From: Cercophora sp. LCS_1
Taxonomy: Eukaryota > Ascomycota > Sordariomycetes > Sordariales > Lasiosphaeriaceae
Reading direction: 5' to 3'
Length of the DNA: 64,000 nucleotides
Assembly: GCA_036250225.1 (NCBI GenBank)
Contig: JAPZLL010000021.1
Location: 372,001 to 436,000, forward strand
In this document: positions 20,562 through 32,200 of the stretch, one piece after another
How the letters are laid out: every line of letters begins with the position of its first letter
Numbering within the stretch: position 1 is the first letter of the stretch
Made by a program: the position numbers and the translations under genes
Notes under the pieces: generated by a model
What the model saw: only the letters and a program-made list of their open reading frames with translations
What the model was told of the DNA's origin: nothing
The model's database searches: none

Positions 20562-22089
20562 AACAACACTAACCGCTTACCGGAACACAGACATTCTTCT
20601 CTACACCATCAATAACAAAACTCCGTCGCGGATCCCACGTCGGGACAAACCTATGTTGTTCCGGAACCCATTTCGGTTTGGCGAAGCGCTCCCATGGAGA
20701 CCTGGCAGGAATGCTCAGCCTGCCTAGAGCATCGATAACGCCTCCAATGAGCGAGCTCCCCCTCTCTGGAATTCTCGTTCCTCGTTGAATTTGTTGAGAA
20801 CTACAACGAAACTTACTTCTGCAACACAGTGATGGAACCCGGTAAAGGAAGAAGTGCATTAAGGCAACTCTGGCAGAAAATCTTGGGCGCCGTGCGAAAG
20901 GCTGAGCCGGGGGATGTTGTGCGTGCTGCTCTTGGTAGCACATACCCAATCATCCTTTGGCCAGAAGTCGGCGTTTTTGCGATTCAAGAGTACCTTATGC
21001 TTATATTCATGGGATTATGCGCGGGGAGCGACAGGAGTCTATGGAGATTGTCTTTAGGATTCGTTGACGAGACACGCCGGTCGACGAAGCTAGTGGATTT
21101 GTTTTATTGGTCTCTTTGGCCTGGCGAGTATGTTTCGATCCTGGTAGCGCCTTGGTGTTCCTTGGGTGGAGGAGAGGACGGCTCTCAGGGCTATTGCAGT
21201 GAAGTATCATTACGCTAAAGACCGCTACACTAGCCCACCTCAAGGTGTAGCTCCGCATATATTTGACTGCCGTCCAACACCTTCATCTAAGGTGCTGAAG
21301 AGGCATTTATTAATGTGTTGAGACCAAGTGAGTGACCATCCATCCAGACTGCAACTCCCCAAAGGAGATATCACAGGGCGGATCTGCGAAATACTCTGGG
21401 GCTTCACCAACTACTCTCAGGGTGTACAGAAGCGCATAAAAGGAAGAAGCATAACCAAAGTACGTCGCATTGAGGGTGGAGGGCTTTAAAATTAATTCGA
21501 GCATAGGTTCTACACTAGAACGTACGCCGTAGTATGGCGAAAAACTATTGCTCGGGATGTAGAAGGCTGGTATAGGTCCACAGTCATTGTGCTCAAACTG
21601 ACATCCAGGGCCGATTAGAATCATCCGCACCATCCAAAATGAACGCATCACTCACCTGCAAGCAGCCGAATATGCGGCTCACAGATCGACACCCTCGCCT
21701 CCGAACAGTGGAGAATCTTTCCCCAACAATCTCCCCCTCTTATTCGCCAATTGCGCAAGCTCAACCCCAAACACTCCGATCAATTTCGTCACAGAACATC
21801 ATGTCAACTTCATTTCGTCATAAAATGCCCACCATCCTTTGACACACCCGTCATGGAAACCCCAGATAATGCAACCCCAATTCCCCTTTCGGCCCTTTTC
21901 TTCAATATCAGACGAACACCGTCTGTCGAACAATGTCCCTCCTCCCCATTCGAGCCGCCATCACCAAACCCAAAACCACCACTACAACAAGCATCACCAG
22001 AGCGTTAGCAACCACTCGGTCTTTTACAGTTCCCCCCTCGATTTCCCAATCGCCAACCCACACCTCGAGTCCTCGTCCACCAATCCAAA
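20562..22089. other. Decayed stretch with ambiguous minus-strand frames
   Basis: Two minus-strand frames look somewhat protein-like but match nothing I know: about 20569-20760 (KWVPEQHRFVPTWDPRRSF) and 21310-21651 (CQFEHNDCGPIPAFYIP, LRVVGEAPEYFADPPCD). They could be exons of a decayed gene running leftward. I cannot connect them with confident splice sites, so they are not called as a gene. 21.7-22.09 kb is probably the old promoter of the dehydrogenase relic. Confidence 0.3.
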
Positions 22090-23085
22090 ATGGCAACCTC
22101 CGCCTCGACAGCCTCCCACCCGTCCCTGCACCGCGATTCCTTGTTTTCTCTCAAAGACCGCATCGCCCTCGTAACAGGCGGCGGCAGCGGCAGCGGCATC
22201 GGCCTAATGATCACCCAGACCCTCGCCGACAACGGCGCCAAAGTCTACATCGCAGGGCGCGACAAATCCAAGCTCGACGCCGTCGTGTTCACCTACGGCC
22301 GCGCCATCGAAAGGTCCATCATCCCGTTTGGTCGGCGATGCCACCTCCAAATCGGATGTTGCCAAGCTCGTTGCAAGAGATCGAGGCGCGAGAAAAAATG
22401 TCTCTGCATTTTGGTCCGTAACGCGGGCGTGAACAGTAACTCGTTGACGTCGGAGAGTGAATACCGCCGAAGAGATGAAAGCCAACTTTGTTTGAGACCG
22501 ACAAAACGACGCTGGAGGATTGGACGGGGACGTATGCGACGAATGTGGCGATTTTTTTTTTTTATGACGACGGCGTTTCCGCCGCTGTTGCGGAGGAGCA
22601 GTGAGCGGCATGTGGGGTGGAGTGGGACGGTGACCAATGTTAGTTCGATTTCGGGGTTGGTTGAGTCGGTGCAGCATCGTGAGTTTCCATTTCCTTATTT
22701 TCTTTTTTTGTGTCCTCGCGGTTTGGTTCGGTGATGAGGGTGAGAGAAGGGGGGGGGGCTCTAATGAGAAACAGACTTCAGTTATAACGCCTGCAGCCGT
22801 GTATCTCACGCGTACGCTGGCGGCCGAAATCGCCGAGAATGGACACTAGATCCGGGTCAATGGGATTGCGCCGGGTCCGTTTCCGCGGAGATGACGGCGG
22901 GTGAGTCGGATGAGTATCAAAAGAGCCATGTTCCCAAGGAAAAGCATGAGGGCAAATGTCCCGGCGCCAGGCCCGGGAGGGATATCGACATGGCGCAGGC
23001 CGTGTTGGTGTTGGCGTCGAATCATTTTGTCAATGGACAGACGCTCGTTGCCGATGGAGGGTGTACGCTTGCGGCTGGGCTGTGA
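22090..23085 (+). pseudogene. Short-chain dehydrogenase/reductase (SDR) pseudogene
   Basis: The start is clean: ATG 22090, then FSLKDRIALVTGGGSGSGIG with the Rossmann TGxxxGxG pattern and NGAKVYIAGRDKSKLDAVV. Then frames change repeatedly: GDATSKSDVAKLV in one frame, CILVRNAGVNSNSLTSE (the NNAG block with N to R) in another, and GTVTNVSSISGLV with the active-site Ser region back in the first. An intron-like segment follows. SYNA and AAVYLTRTLAAEIAENGH (the YxxxK region, with the Lys lost by the shift) are in different frames. An in-frame TAG precedes IRVNGIAPGPF. After a further shift come PGRDIDMAQAVLVLASNHFV, then NGQTLVADGG and LAAGL before TGA. At least four frame breaks plus a stop make it non-functional. 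Confidence 0.88.
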
Positions 23086-24972
23086 GGGACTCGAGTGTCA
23101 TGTTGGATGGAGGGTGACGAGTCGTCGATAAATGATGGAAGAGGACGGATGAGAAATGCCCGTCGATGGATTCCTTCCGGACGCCGAATAAGCTCCATTC
23201 TGAATGCGGCCGGCCAGCTCAAAAACGATGATGTATCGATGCTTGCGAGTCATTCTGTTGAGCGCCCTCGTATTCCAAACGACTCCATCCCGGCCGATAA
23301 CGCCTCGAGACATTGCCGACGATGTTCTCGGCCGATTGCTTAAACCCTGGCGCCAGCATTCACACGTCATCCTGAGATGTTCCTCTCGTTCCCATCAGCC
23401 AATTGACCCACTGAACCCAAAATTATCCCAAATACCGCGAAGAATCAAATTCTTTTCGGAGCCCCCCAGCAGTCGGGCGCACGTTCCGGCGCATCCCGCT
23501 GACCCTGGGTTCGATAAGCTTCGCTGGCTGCTGACCGTGGCTGTTCACTCCAAGGCCCACCTTCTAAAATATGGCAGGCGTTGATATCATCCCCGATGGC
23601 GAGAGAGTGCGTAGCCTTTTCCGGGTAAAACAAAGTATCCCGTCATCGGGACGTATGTACCTGCCTGCACCTGTGGACATGGATGGTGGATGGGATGCAG
23701 GGTCAACTAAAGTTCGGAAGCGAGGAACCATGTGGGGACGTTGGGACGCATCCCGCTCACCGCCAACACCTGACAGGACATCATCAGCTTCTCACCCTGG
23801 CTGGCGAGTCAGCCACAGCAAAACGCCTGTATGATTGTAATATGCCTTCAATTGATTGAAATTGCCAAGTTCTAGTTCCAGCATGTTTCTGCCGCGTCAC
23901 AGAATCGGACTCGATTGGGCTGATACGAGAAGCAGCGGGAGGAGGTACAAACCATGACATCATCACATGTGGGTCGCGGTAGCTGCCGTCCGGACACCCT
24001 GGGGAGACTAGCCTCAGTGGATCGTCATCCCCCGGCCCGATCGCACAGAATCCAGGGACCTTGCATCCGCATGGCGACATGCAACCCTGATGCGCTAGGT
24101 CAGCAGTAGCCAGAAACCACACAGATCCAACTCGGGGACCCCATTGGGTTTGTCAAGCTCCACGGAGAAGGATGAGGACGGATTTGTAAACACGTCAATT
24201 GCACTCGGCTCATTGGGAGGTAAGCTCCACGACCTGAAAGCCAACCTCGTCGAAGCGCCGTCTTTCGATCGACGAATGTCCTGACCGAGCTACACCGTGG
24301 CGTGGCGGTTCGCCATCCACGGCGGGCCCGAACCAACCTAGGTCCCAAAGGGCATCGAGTGCGCTAGACACAGCGCTGGCTCGTGAACCACGCACCCGTG
24401 ACAAATGAAATGACTCTGTTGCCCGTGGACCGCTTCCATCCGAAAAAAACCATCGGGGTATAAGTGATGATGCCAATCTCTCCTCCCAGTGCCCATTCTG
24501 TGATGCGGGGTTGAAATAACGCCGAGTTACATGCATAGGGTGCCGTGACAGCCCCCCCCCAAAAAACAATGTCAAAGTTCCTCCCAACCAAATGTGCCCG
24601 AGCCAAGCCGCGACCAGACGAACCGCCCAACCAAACCAACCCGCAATGCTGGGGAGTATGCATGTCCGAAAACAAAAACAAAAGCAAGTGCTGTGAAGTG
24701 GAGCGACAACAACCATGGCGTGCCTCGTGTCGTGACGAGGGGTGGGCATGCCTATCTCCGGGTATCATGAAGGGGACAATGTAAAAGTGGTGATTCTTGA
24801 AGAGAATGATGTGCTGTGACTGTATGCTGAAGCCGAAACCCATAAAGAAAACCGATGCCGCTTGCCAATCTGACAAAGGAAGGCCGAGTCGGCTAGAAAC
24901 TTGATCGAAGGAGCGGAGTCAAGTTGGTCGTGAAATCGTAAAAGTCATTTCGCCTCATCCTTGGACAGTGAT
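23086..24972. other. Intergenic stretch, no gene seen
   Basis: Between the SDR relic and the 3' end of the SWIRM gene. No motif, RNA or repeat was recognised beyond short homopolymers. Confidence 0.5.
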
Positions 24973-26277
24973 TCAATCCAGGCTGACCCATTCCTTGTTG
25001 AGCCAGCCGACCTTGTCGTAGGCCGTCCAGAGCTTCGACGCCTTGTTGACGTCGATCTTGCAGGCTTGCTGGGCATCGGTCTTGCGAAAGTCCTTGCCAA
25101 TCTTGAGGCACTCCCTGCGGCGAATGAAGATGCGGCGCTTGCTCGTGAGGTACGTAGCGCAGTCCAAGCGGAGACCGGCTGCTAGAAGGAGCTCGTCAGG
25201 GTGAAGAAGGTGGGCGTGGGGATCCTTGCTGAGGTCCAGGGGATTGCCCTTCCAGTCAACCTTGAGGTTGTTGGATCTGTTGGGGAGGCTTGACAGTGGG
25301 GGACAGTAGTCTGGCAGCGATTTGAAGTCCTTGTCCTCCCGGTTGGGCGCAACTGTCCTGCTACGGGGCTCAGGAGTTACGCTGACTCGGGCTGGTTGGC
25401 GGATCGTAGCAGGTGTGGCGCGAATCGCTCGCGGGACGATTGCCTTGCTGATCTTGGGGGACTTGGGCTTCTGGATGCGGCCGCTGGCGACCTTGATAGT
25501 CTGAGCCTTGGGTCGCGAGGCCGGCAGGATGGGCGGCAGCTTTGCCATGGAGGGTCGGGTAGGCATGCTCTTGCGGCTCTCACGAAGCAGTTCCCTCTCC
25601 TTGAGGAAATAGCCTCGGGGATCTGCAATGTACATCTTCATCACAGAGGATTTCAGGTAGATAGCGAGTTCGTAATCCTCGGTCCTAGGCGGCGTCGTCT
25701 TCCGAAACATGCTTTTGGGACGAGTTGCGATGTGCTGGTCGATGATGTGCTTCGTGACTACATCGCCCGCCGTTGGGGTATTGAACAACGGCGGAGGGCT
25801 CGAATCCGCATCCGAATACAGTACCGGGTCGGGCACAGCAATCGAAGCAGACATGCTGAAGGGAGAAACCGGTGGCGACAGCGGAGGGTCAGGGACTGCC
25901 CTCTTCTCAATCTCTGCCTTGGAGACGGCCAAACGAGTATCCGCGTCCACCTGTCTAAAGCTGTCGAGGAGGGCAGGCTCCGGGGGTGACATAAGATTGC
26001 TGATATCGCACGTCTTCTTCGACTCGGCGGCAGTCATTGGCGCGATAGGCGCAGACTCGGAATCTTTCGTTGGGGTAGGCGGGAGGAATGTCGCGGCGGG
26101 CCAGTACGTAGGGCGCGCCTGGCTCCTGTCGAAGGAGTGGGCGAGGGACGCCGCCGGCACCGTTGAATCGGCCATAACGACTCTTGTTGCGGGCGCTCTG
26201 GTCGGCGGGTTTGGTGCGTGGCGGAGGGATGGCAGCGACATCAATCGGTCGATAGGCGACAAACGACGAGTGCGCAA
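24973..26277 (-). CDS. SWIRM-domain protein (Fun19/Laf1-like)
   Basis: Single-exon frame of 434 residues. The last ~90 residues form a SWIRM domain: PHAHLLHPDELLLAAGLRLD, then YLTSKRRIFIRRRECL, GKDFRKTDAQQACKIDVNKA and SKLWTAYDKVGWL. SWIRM domains are small helical chromatin modules. Stand-alone fungal proteins with a C-terminal SWIRM include yeast Fun19 and fission yeast Laf1/Laf2, the latter associated with histone deacetylase complexes; a chromatin role is therefore inferred. The middle (about 185-240) has a conserved-looking block, EDYELAIYLKSSVMKMYIAD, next to FLKERELLRE. The rest is disordered, Pro/Ser/Ala-rich, with a basic stretch (KPKSPKISKAIVPRAIRAT) suited to DNA or nucleosome contact. 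Downstream in-frame ATGs offer alternative starts. The gene has an unusually long empty upstream flank. Confidence 0.85.
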   Translation of the reverse strand: MRTRRLSPIDRLMSLPSLRHAPNPPTRAPATRVVMADSTVPAASLAHSFDRSQARPTYWPAATFLPPTPTKDSESAPIAPMTAAESKKTCDISNLMSPPEPALLDSFRQVDADTRLAVSKAEIEKRAVPDPPLSPPVSPFSMSASIAVPDPVLYSDADSSPPPLFNTPTAGDVVTKHIIDQHIATRPKSMFRKTTPPRTEDYELAIYLKSSVMKMYIADPRGYFLKERELLRESRKSMPTRPSMAKLPPILPASRPKAQTIKVASGRIQKPKSPKISKAIVPRAIRATPATIRQPARVSVTPEPRSRTVAPNREDKDFKSLPDYCPPLSSLPNRSNNLKVDWKGNPLDLSKDPHAHLLHPDELLLAAGLRLDCATYLTSKRRIFIRRRECLKIGKDFRKTDAQQACKIDVNKASKLWTAYDKVGWLNKEWVSLD

Positions 26278-29200
26278 GCCGAAAACTGGGGTCGCGCAAG
26301 GGAGCTTAGATCGGCCAGACAGTCAATGACCCGAAATGTCAATGGTGGTGGGAGAAGAAGCTGGGTGGAAGTTGGACGAGTGGTGCGGGTGGATGAAGTA
26401 TAAGTCGGATGCGCCAGGCCCCCAGTTCTTTGTTGGATTGCTAAGCAATTGTCGGAAGCGTGAATAGGCAGCAAAACCTTGCTATTCAATTCGATGAGTC
26501 GAATAACAATATGAGTCGACAGCTATTGTGCGCAGAGCCTTCTCGCAGCTCAACCCATTGGGCGTTGGGAGAACAATAGTAGGGTCGTCGCTGAATAGGT
26601 AGCGAGACGATGGGTGGGCAGGCGTCTTGGCTGGTCAATGGAAGCCGCTGGAATGGCAGGCGTGGCAAAGCGTTGCACTGGCGGGGCGCCCTGCAGTCGA
26701 AAGTCAATGCCGGTGAATGGCCCTGGACACAACAGGGCAGACAAGAGAGTTGAAGATGCACGGTAACAATTGATGCGAGCAAAGGGCGAGAAGAAAGGAC
26801 AGGAGAAGGAGAAATGAGCAGGAGGGAGGGCAGATGTAAATGGGTGGACGAGCCTGTTGAGGGATGGATGACTTGCCCGTGAGCTGGCAGCCGCGCCCAA
26901 GGCTCCAGCGCAGGACCTGGTGGGCGATTGCGACAGCAAAGTCACACAGTGGGCAAGAGGTATCGAAACGGCGCACAGCGCGCGCGTCCGTCGCCCCAAC
27001 TGCGAGCGTCTTCCTGGCCGCCTGCTGCTTGTTGTGCGCTTGCTGCTTGCACTCCCCCGGCCCTGCCTGACGCGGTTGTGCACATCCACTTCCAGCGGCC
27101 CCCGACAATGGGGCGCACCAAATCTGGGGACGATGGCGTTTAGGAGGGGGTGGGGTGTGTGGGCCTGGATTTGGCTCCCGTGTCTCGCCCAGGACCCCCT
27201 GCCGCCCGAAGGAGTCATTCGTCGCCCGCTGTTCGAGTCACACACCCCTCAGCCACCGCACGCTGTCAGCCAATCCGGTCATCCGCACCCCCTTTTGACC
27301 ATCCTGGTCGGTCAGGCAAAAATAAGTCGGGCTCGCATCGTGTCTGACGGGTACTTGTGCCCAATCCGCGGTACTTGGGGGTATTTCCCAAGCAGGTTTC
27401 CCTCCTCAACCCCTCTTCCACGCAATTGGCCCTCGCGTTCAAGGCATGGCGTCTTCGCAGCTTGTATTGGTTCCGCAAGCGGCTCTCGACCTGGCTGTTG
27501 AACCCCTCGATGCTCTTTGTGGCCGTCCGTGCATCAGGTACTCCTGAGACGTGGTACCTCAATCCCTTTATCTTGTCTAAAGACGCCGTTTCCGATCATC
27601 AAAGACTATTGTGTTGCGCTCTGCTGATGACGGGACGCCTGCCCATTGGAGGACCTGAGAGCCTCACGGCAGTTGCATTTCGGGTCGCCTCTGGCGGCGG
27701 AAGGAAAAAAAAGAGCCCAGATCGCTTGACCTGGGGTGCTGGCCAACCTTCTTCGGGCCTCGCGCAGCATAAGCTAAAGCAGGCGTGTTGTAATGAACAG
27801 GACATCGGGAGGTGAATTAGACGGGAAGATCGCCCTAGTGACGCCGAATAGTCTTTGCGTCCAACTCTCTCGGGATTCGGTTCATATCTGACAGATGCTG
27901 TGCAGAAGAGCTTGCTCCTGGCAAGGGGTTGTCTTCGACGCTGGTGAAGCCAATGGGATAATCCTAACCTGAGCAAACGTCCCGGCCTCGATACCAGTGC
28001 TTCAAGGTAGCGCAGAGCCCAACATCGCTCTGCTTCGGCTAGTTACGGGGAAAGCTAGAGAGCATCTCGGTTTGTCGCTTGACAAACAGCGCAACTCGTC
28101 AAGGCATCGGGCTGGGAGGCAACGTCCGCCGCGGGTTTGAAACCGGCCATGTGAGCACTAGCAACAAGGAAAATCCGGCGTCAATCGCCGTTGGCGGTGG
28201 TTGGAGCACGATTTTGCCGCACTGACTAGACAGCGTGGAGAGATTAGCTTCAGCAGACCTCAACCAAGAGCTGCTAGCCTTCACCACCAAGGTGTCTTCA
28301 ATTGAGTTGCCCGGTTGTCCATTCTTGCCACCACAGACGTCCGACAATCCATTGAGAGGTCGCGGAGGTATGCGGTAGGACAGTGGGCGTCCAGCAAGTT
28401 TGGCCCACGCTGATGGAGTTCGGGTAAGATATCGGTTGGACTTCGAAGGAAGTTGGATGACAGTAGCTTCAGATCGGCCGACGGACCGCAAAACAATGGC
28501 ATGGCTAGCGGTGGCACTGTTCGAACCATCAGCGAGATCGGTATGTTGCCTCCTTGAAAGAGGGGGATGGGAGTTGACACTTGGCCGACAGCTGGAGCTT
28601 CAAGCGCGACGCTTGTCTCGTACGTCTCCAGCTGTTCACCGACTTCAATTGCCCCCAATTGGGCACCCAGTTGGGCATCGAGAGCTCGCGGGAGCCAGCT
28701 GCTAGACTAGATTGAAGCAGCCTGACAGCTCATCCCGTGGGGCAATCTTGGCTGTGGTTCTGTCGTCACGAATAGGTCGAGAGCAACCAGGACATCGCTG
28801 CATTGCCACATGGGATGGCGTGAAGCGGCCAAAAGCAAAGTGGTGCAAAGGCGAATTGACCAATCAGCTGAAGCCCGCGGGCACAGGAAGCCGTCCGTTT
28901 CGTGCGGTCAGCTTCAATGCGGGTCAATTAGAGGAGGGGAAACGAGACGGTGGTCCTCAGTCCTGTGGGAGGGGGATGAGCTCGACCTGTGACTCATCGG
29001 TGGTAACGGGAACGTCCTGGACGCTGGAAATGCAGCGGTTTCGGACAGGGAGAATTTGGGTGACGATTGTGGCTCGCGACTGCTGTTGGCCTGGCACAGA
29101 TCAACCCGAAACGCACAACAGCCTGTTTAGGACTAGCCCAGCCCCTTTATCGATAACGCGCTCAAGTTCACGATGTACTCTTGGCAGCGGAAATGTACCC

Positions 29201-32200
29201 TCAATTGCCAAGATGGAAGTCAACTTGAAGAGTGTGGGGCGTGGATATATCACCACACGGCCTGGCTTGCTCACAAATCCAGCCTGACGGATTCCGATAT
29301 ATCTGCACCAGCGGAGCAGTCACCATCCATCATGGCCATCGACAGACTCAATCAACTCTGGGTGCTGGACCAACGCCCAGAATATTGAAGCATCCCTTTT
29401 CCCCTCCTGTGCGGTTGCCGCCCCAGATGTCCATCCGTTGATGGCGGCGTGGAGAAGAAGGTAAGCCCATGCCCGAGCGGAGTTTGCATCGACTAGCCCC
29501 GAAGCAACCCCGAAGCAACCCCCAAGTTCCAGCCTCCGTCTTGACTTTGTGAATTGGCCCGACTCCGTCCACCGTCGGACTTTGCTATTCGGATTTTACG
29601 TACCGTGGCCGAATGGACGTCAGATTGAAGCAGCATAGAAACCAATTCGCCTTCATAAGACAGGAGCCGAACAATCCGGGCTGGTGAGCTTTGGGACATC
29701 GACTCCGCCCCCGGGTTTGTGGTGGAAGGCACAACCGCAACCTCGCCAGCATGCCCCCACGTTGCTCTCTGACCAACAGGCCAGTGTCAGACCGGTCTCC
29801 TTCCGTCTCAGGCGCAGTGGCCGTATTAGAGCACGACAAGACGCCAAAGTCATCTGTCTCTTCCTGCCACGTCGAATGTTTGGCATCGAGAGAAATACCC
29901 TAAGAACGCTCAATTGGGCAGGCACGAGTAGGCCAAAGACGGGTTGGGTTACGTGGAGTTTTCGCCATCGTGGATCCATTATTGATTGCCGCCTCGGTGC
30001 CGCGCAATTGGCAATTGGCGATTGACTCGAAACGTAGATGGACAATTGATGAATCACAATGCTCGATTGACCGCGAATGCAAATATGCTGCCTAGTTTGC
30101 ACGCTTACTGCTTACGGCACGGTGTAGGACTGTTCGTCGAACTGTCCTCTGCAGATGCACGCAAGACGGATCCGTCTGAGACCCTCCACTGTGGCGTCAT
30201 CCAGCTAATGTTTTGTGCTCATGTATGTATGGCATCAAGGCGCTAACAGCGTCAAAATGTGCAACGGCACCGGAGTTGCCCCGGAGGTCGGTCGGCCGCG
30301 GCGGCAGATATGCTCACGGTGACCAGGATCTCTCCTTCCGGTGACGGCCGCGCTCCACCCGGGTCCAACGGTCCGAGAACAAGGTTTCCGTGCAACGCAA
30401 TAAGCTTCGGGCACCCTCGTGAGGACCCAACTGGACCTCTTGCAACGTTTTGGCGCAACGAGCTTGCAGGAAACGGCGCGACCCTTTCCACAGGACATAC
30501 GAGATGGCCGTGGCGCCAGCATCGAACCAACCTGGCAGTGCTGGCAAGAGAGGTCGGATGGATGATCGGATGTGAGCATCGGATTACCCTACACTATCGA
30601 GTTGGCTCCCTGGCCTCCTAACCCCAGACTCGGCGTGGGTGTGCCATCTCAACCCACCTGACCCCCCATTCCCCTCGTCAAAAGACCTCGATGAATCCGG
30701 ACATCTTGGAGGGTGGGCCCCGTCCCTAGTTTACTACTGTCCGCACACCTCACCCTCAGCCATCGTCCTGACGGGGGCACGATGGCCAAGCAAGCTCCTA
30801 GTTCACACCTTCACATGCTAAGCCCGTCTTTCCTGGTCACCGCCTTTGGTCACTAGCCGATCAAGCAGCAACTTCGCACAAGAGCCGGCTGTGGCATCGA
30901 TTGATGCACGACACATATTCCACAATGGCGAGACCAAGGCGGTCAGGCTGTCCTCAACCGAGGAGTCTAATGAAGGGAGTCACCCCACCACTATCTTATC
31001 ACCCCGCCTTGTCTTGTCCAAGAGGAGGGGCATTGGGCTGCAGTCGCAACCCCTCATCCTCGCGCCGCGCCTTCCACATTCAGGCAGGCGAGCTTCAAAC
31101 AATTGGCGGCGCGCGCGTTGCGGAGGGGAAAATCGAAAGCCCAATTTCGTTCATTTCGGACTCAATTTGCTATGAGGCAGTGATGGCGCTGCCCCTCGCG
31201 CGCGGACGTGGTTCAGCGAAGCCGAAGCCTTTTCCATTTCCCACCATCGACCTCCTCGCAGACCCACAGGGGGTGTATGGGCACCTTCATGCAGGGATTG
31301 ACCTGGATGATTGGCCAATTGATGGGTTTCGGTCCGCCAAACCCAGGACCATCGACAGCTGTCCGACATTCATTGCTCAATGCTCTCCAGGTGAGTCTTC
31401 TTTCCGACACACGTTCGGGTACAGCCAACCATGAGGATGCCGACCGTGGGAAGGCCCTTCCTCGCCCGTTTCTAGTGCCCATGTTCGCTGTGTGTGACAC
31501 CAGGCAACGGGCTGTTGGTGAAGGCGCCTCCATGGAAGTGCAGGGCGAGACGCCGCCAGTTCGGGGGAGGCGGCAAATCACGACGCTCTCCACATGAGGG
31601 CCACGGCAGCATCTCTCGCCCAGCTGCAGGATTCCTCATCATCAATGGCGCAGAGGCTGCCAGCAAAAAGAAGCACATTGCCTCAAACGAGGCAGACTGC
31701 AGATGCCGTTCCCGAGAGGCAGACAAGATCAAACAAACTGCAAATCCCCGGCCACTTGCTCCCTGCAGCGAAACGGCACGCTGCCTTCTGGAACGCTCCC
31801 GCGCAAACAGGCTCCAAACACGACTTACAGCAGCAGGCTCCCGTCCCGCGTCCACACACCGAATGGACTCTCTCTCGCCGGCAATGCTGGTCGCATGAAC
31901 ATCGCTGACGTCGCAACCTGACCTCCTCTCAATTTCCACGCTCTTCATGCTTTTCCTTTCACCCCCTCTTCGCTGCGGACCCAAACGGCCAAGCGATTTG
32001 CAAACTTGGCACAGAGATCTGCTAACGCGACGCCGACGCACCATGGGCAGGTGACCTGCGATCGCAGGACTCGGCAGCTACCCTTTGCAACCCTGTCGAT
32101 AGAACTGCGGACCCCCTGACAGGCACGACCTGAGGTGGTGTGTCGACGTTGCTGCAGGCCAGCCGGCACAGCCAGTGCTGGCCAGTGCCAGCGTCTTGAT

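Noticed and set aside
26550..27245. 231-codon minus-strand frame next to the SWIRM gene
   Set aside because: Low-complexity Arg/Ser/Pro composition and no similarity to any family I know; equally long frames exist on the other strand.
28712..29287. 191-codon plus-strand frame in the 8-kb gap
   Set aside because: No domain, and composition typical of random GC-balanced DNA; not defensible without expression data.
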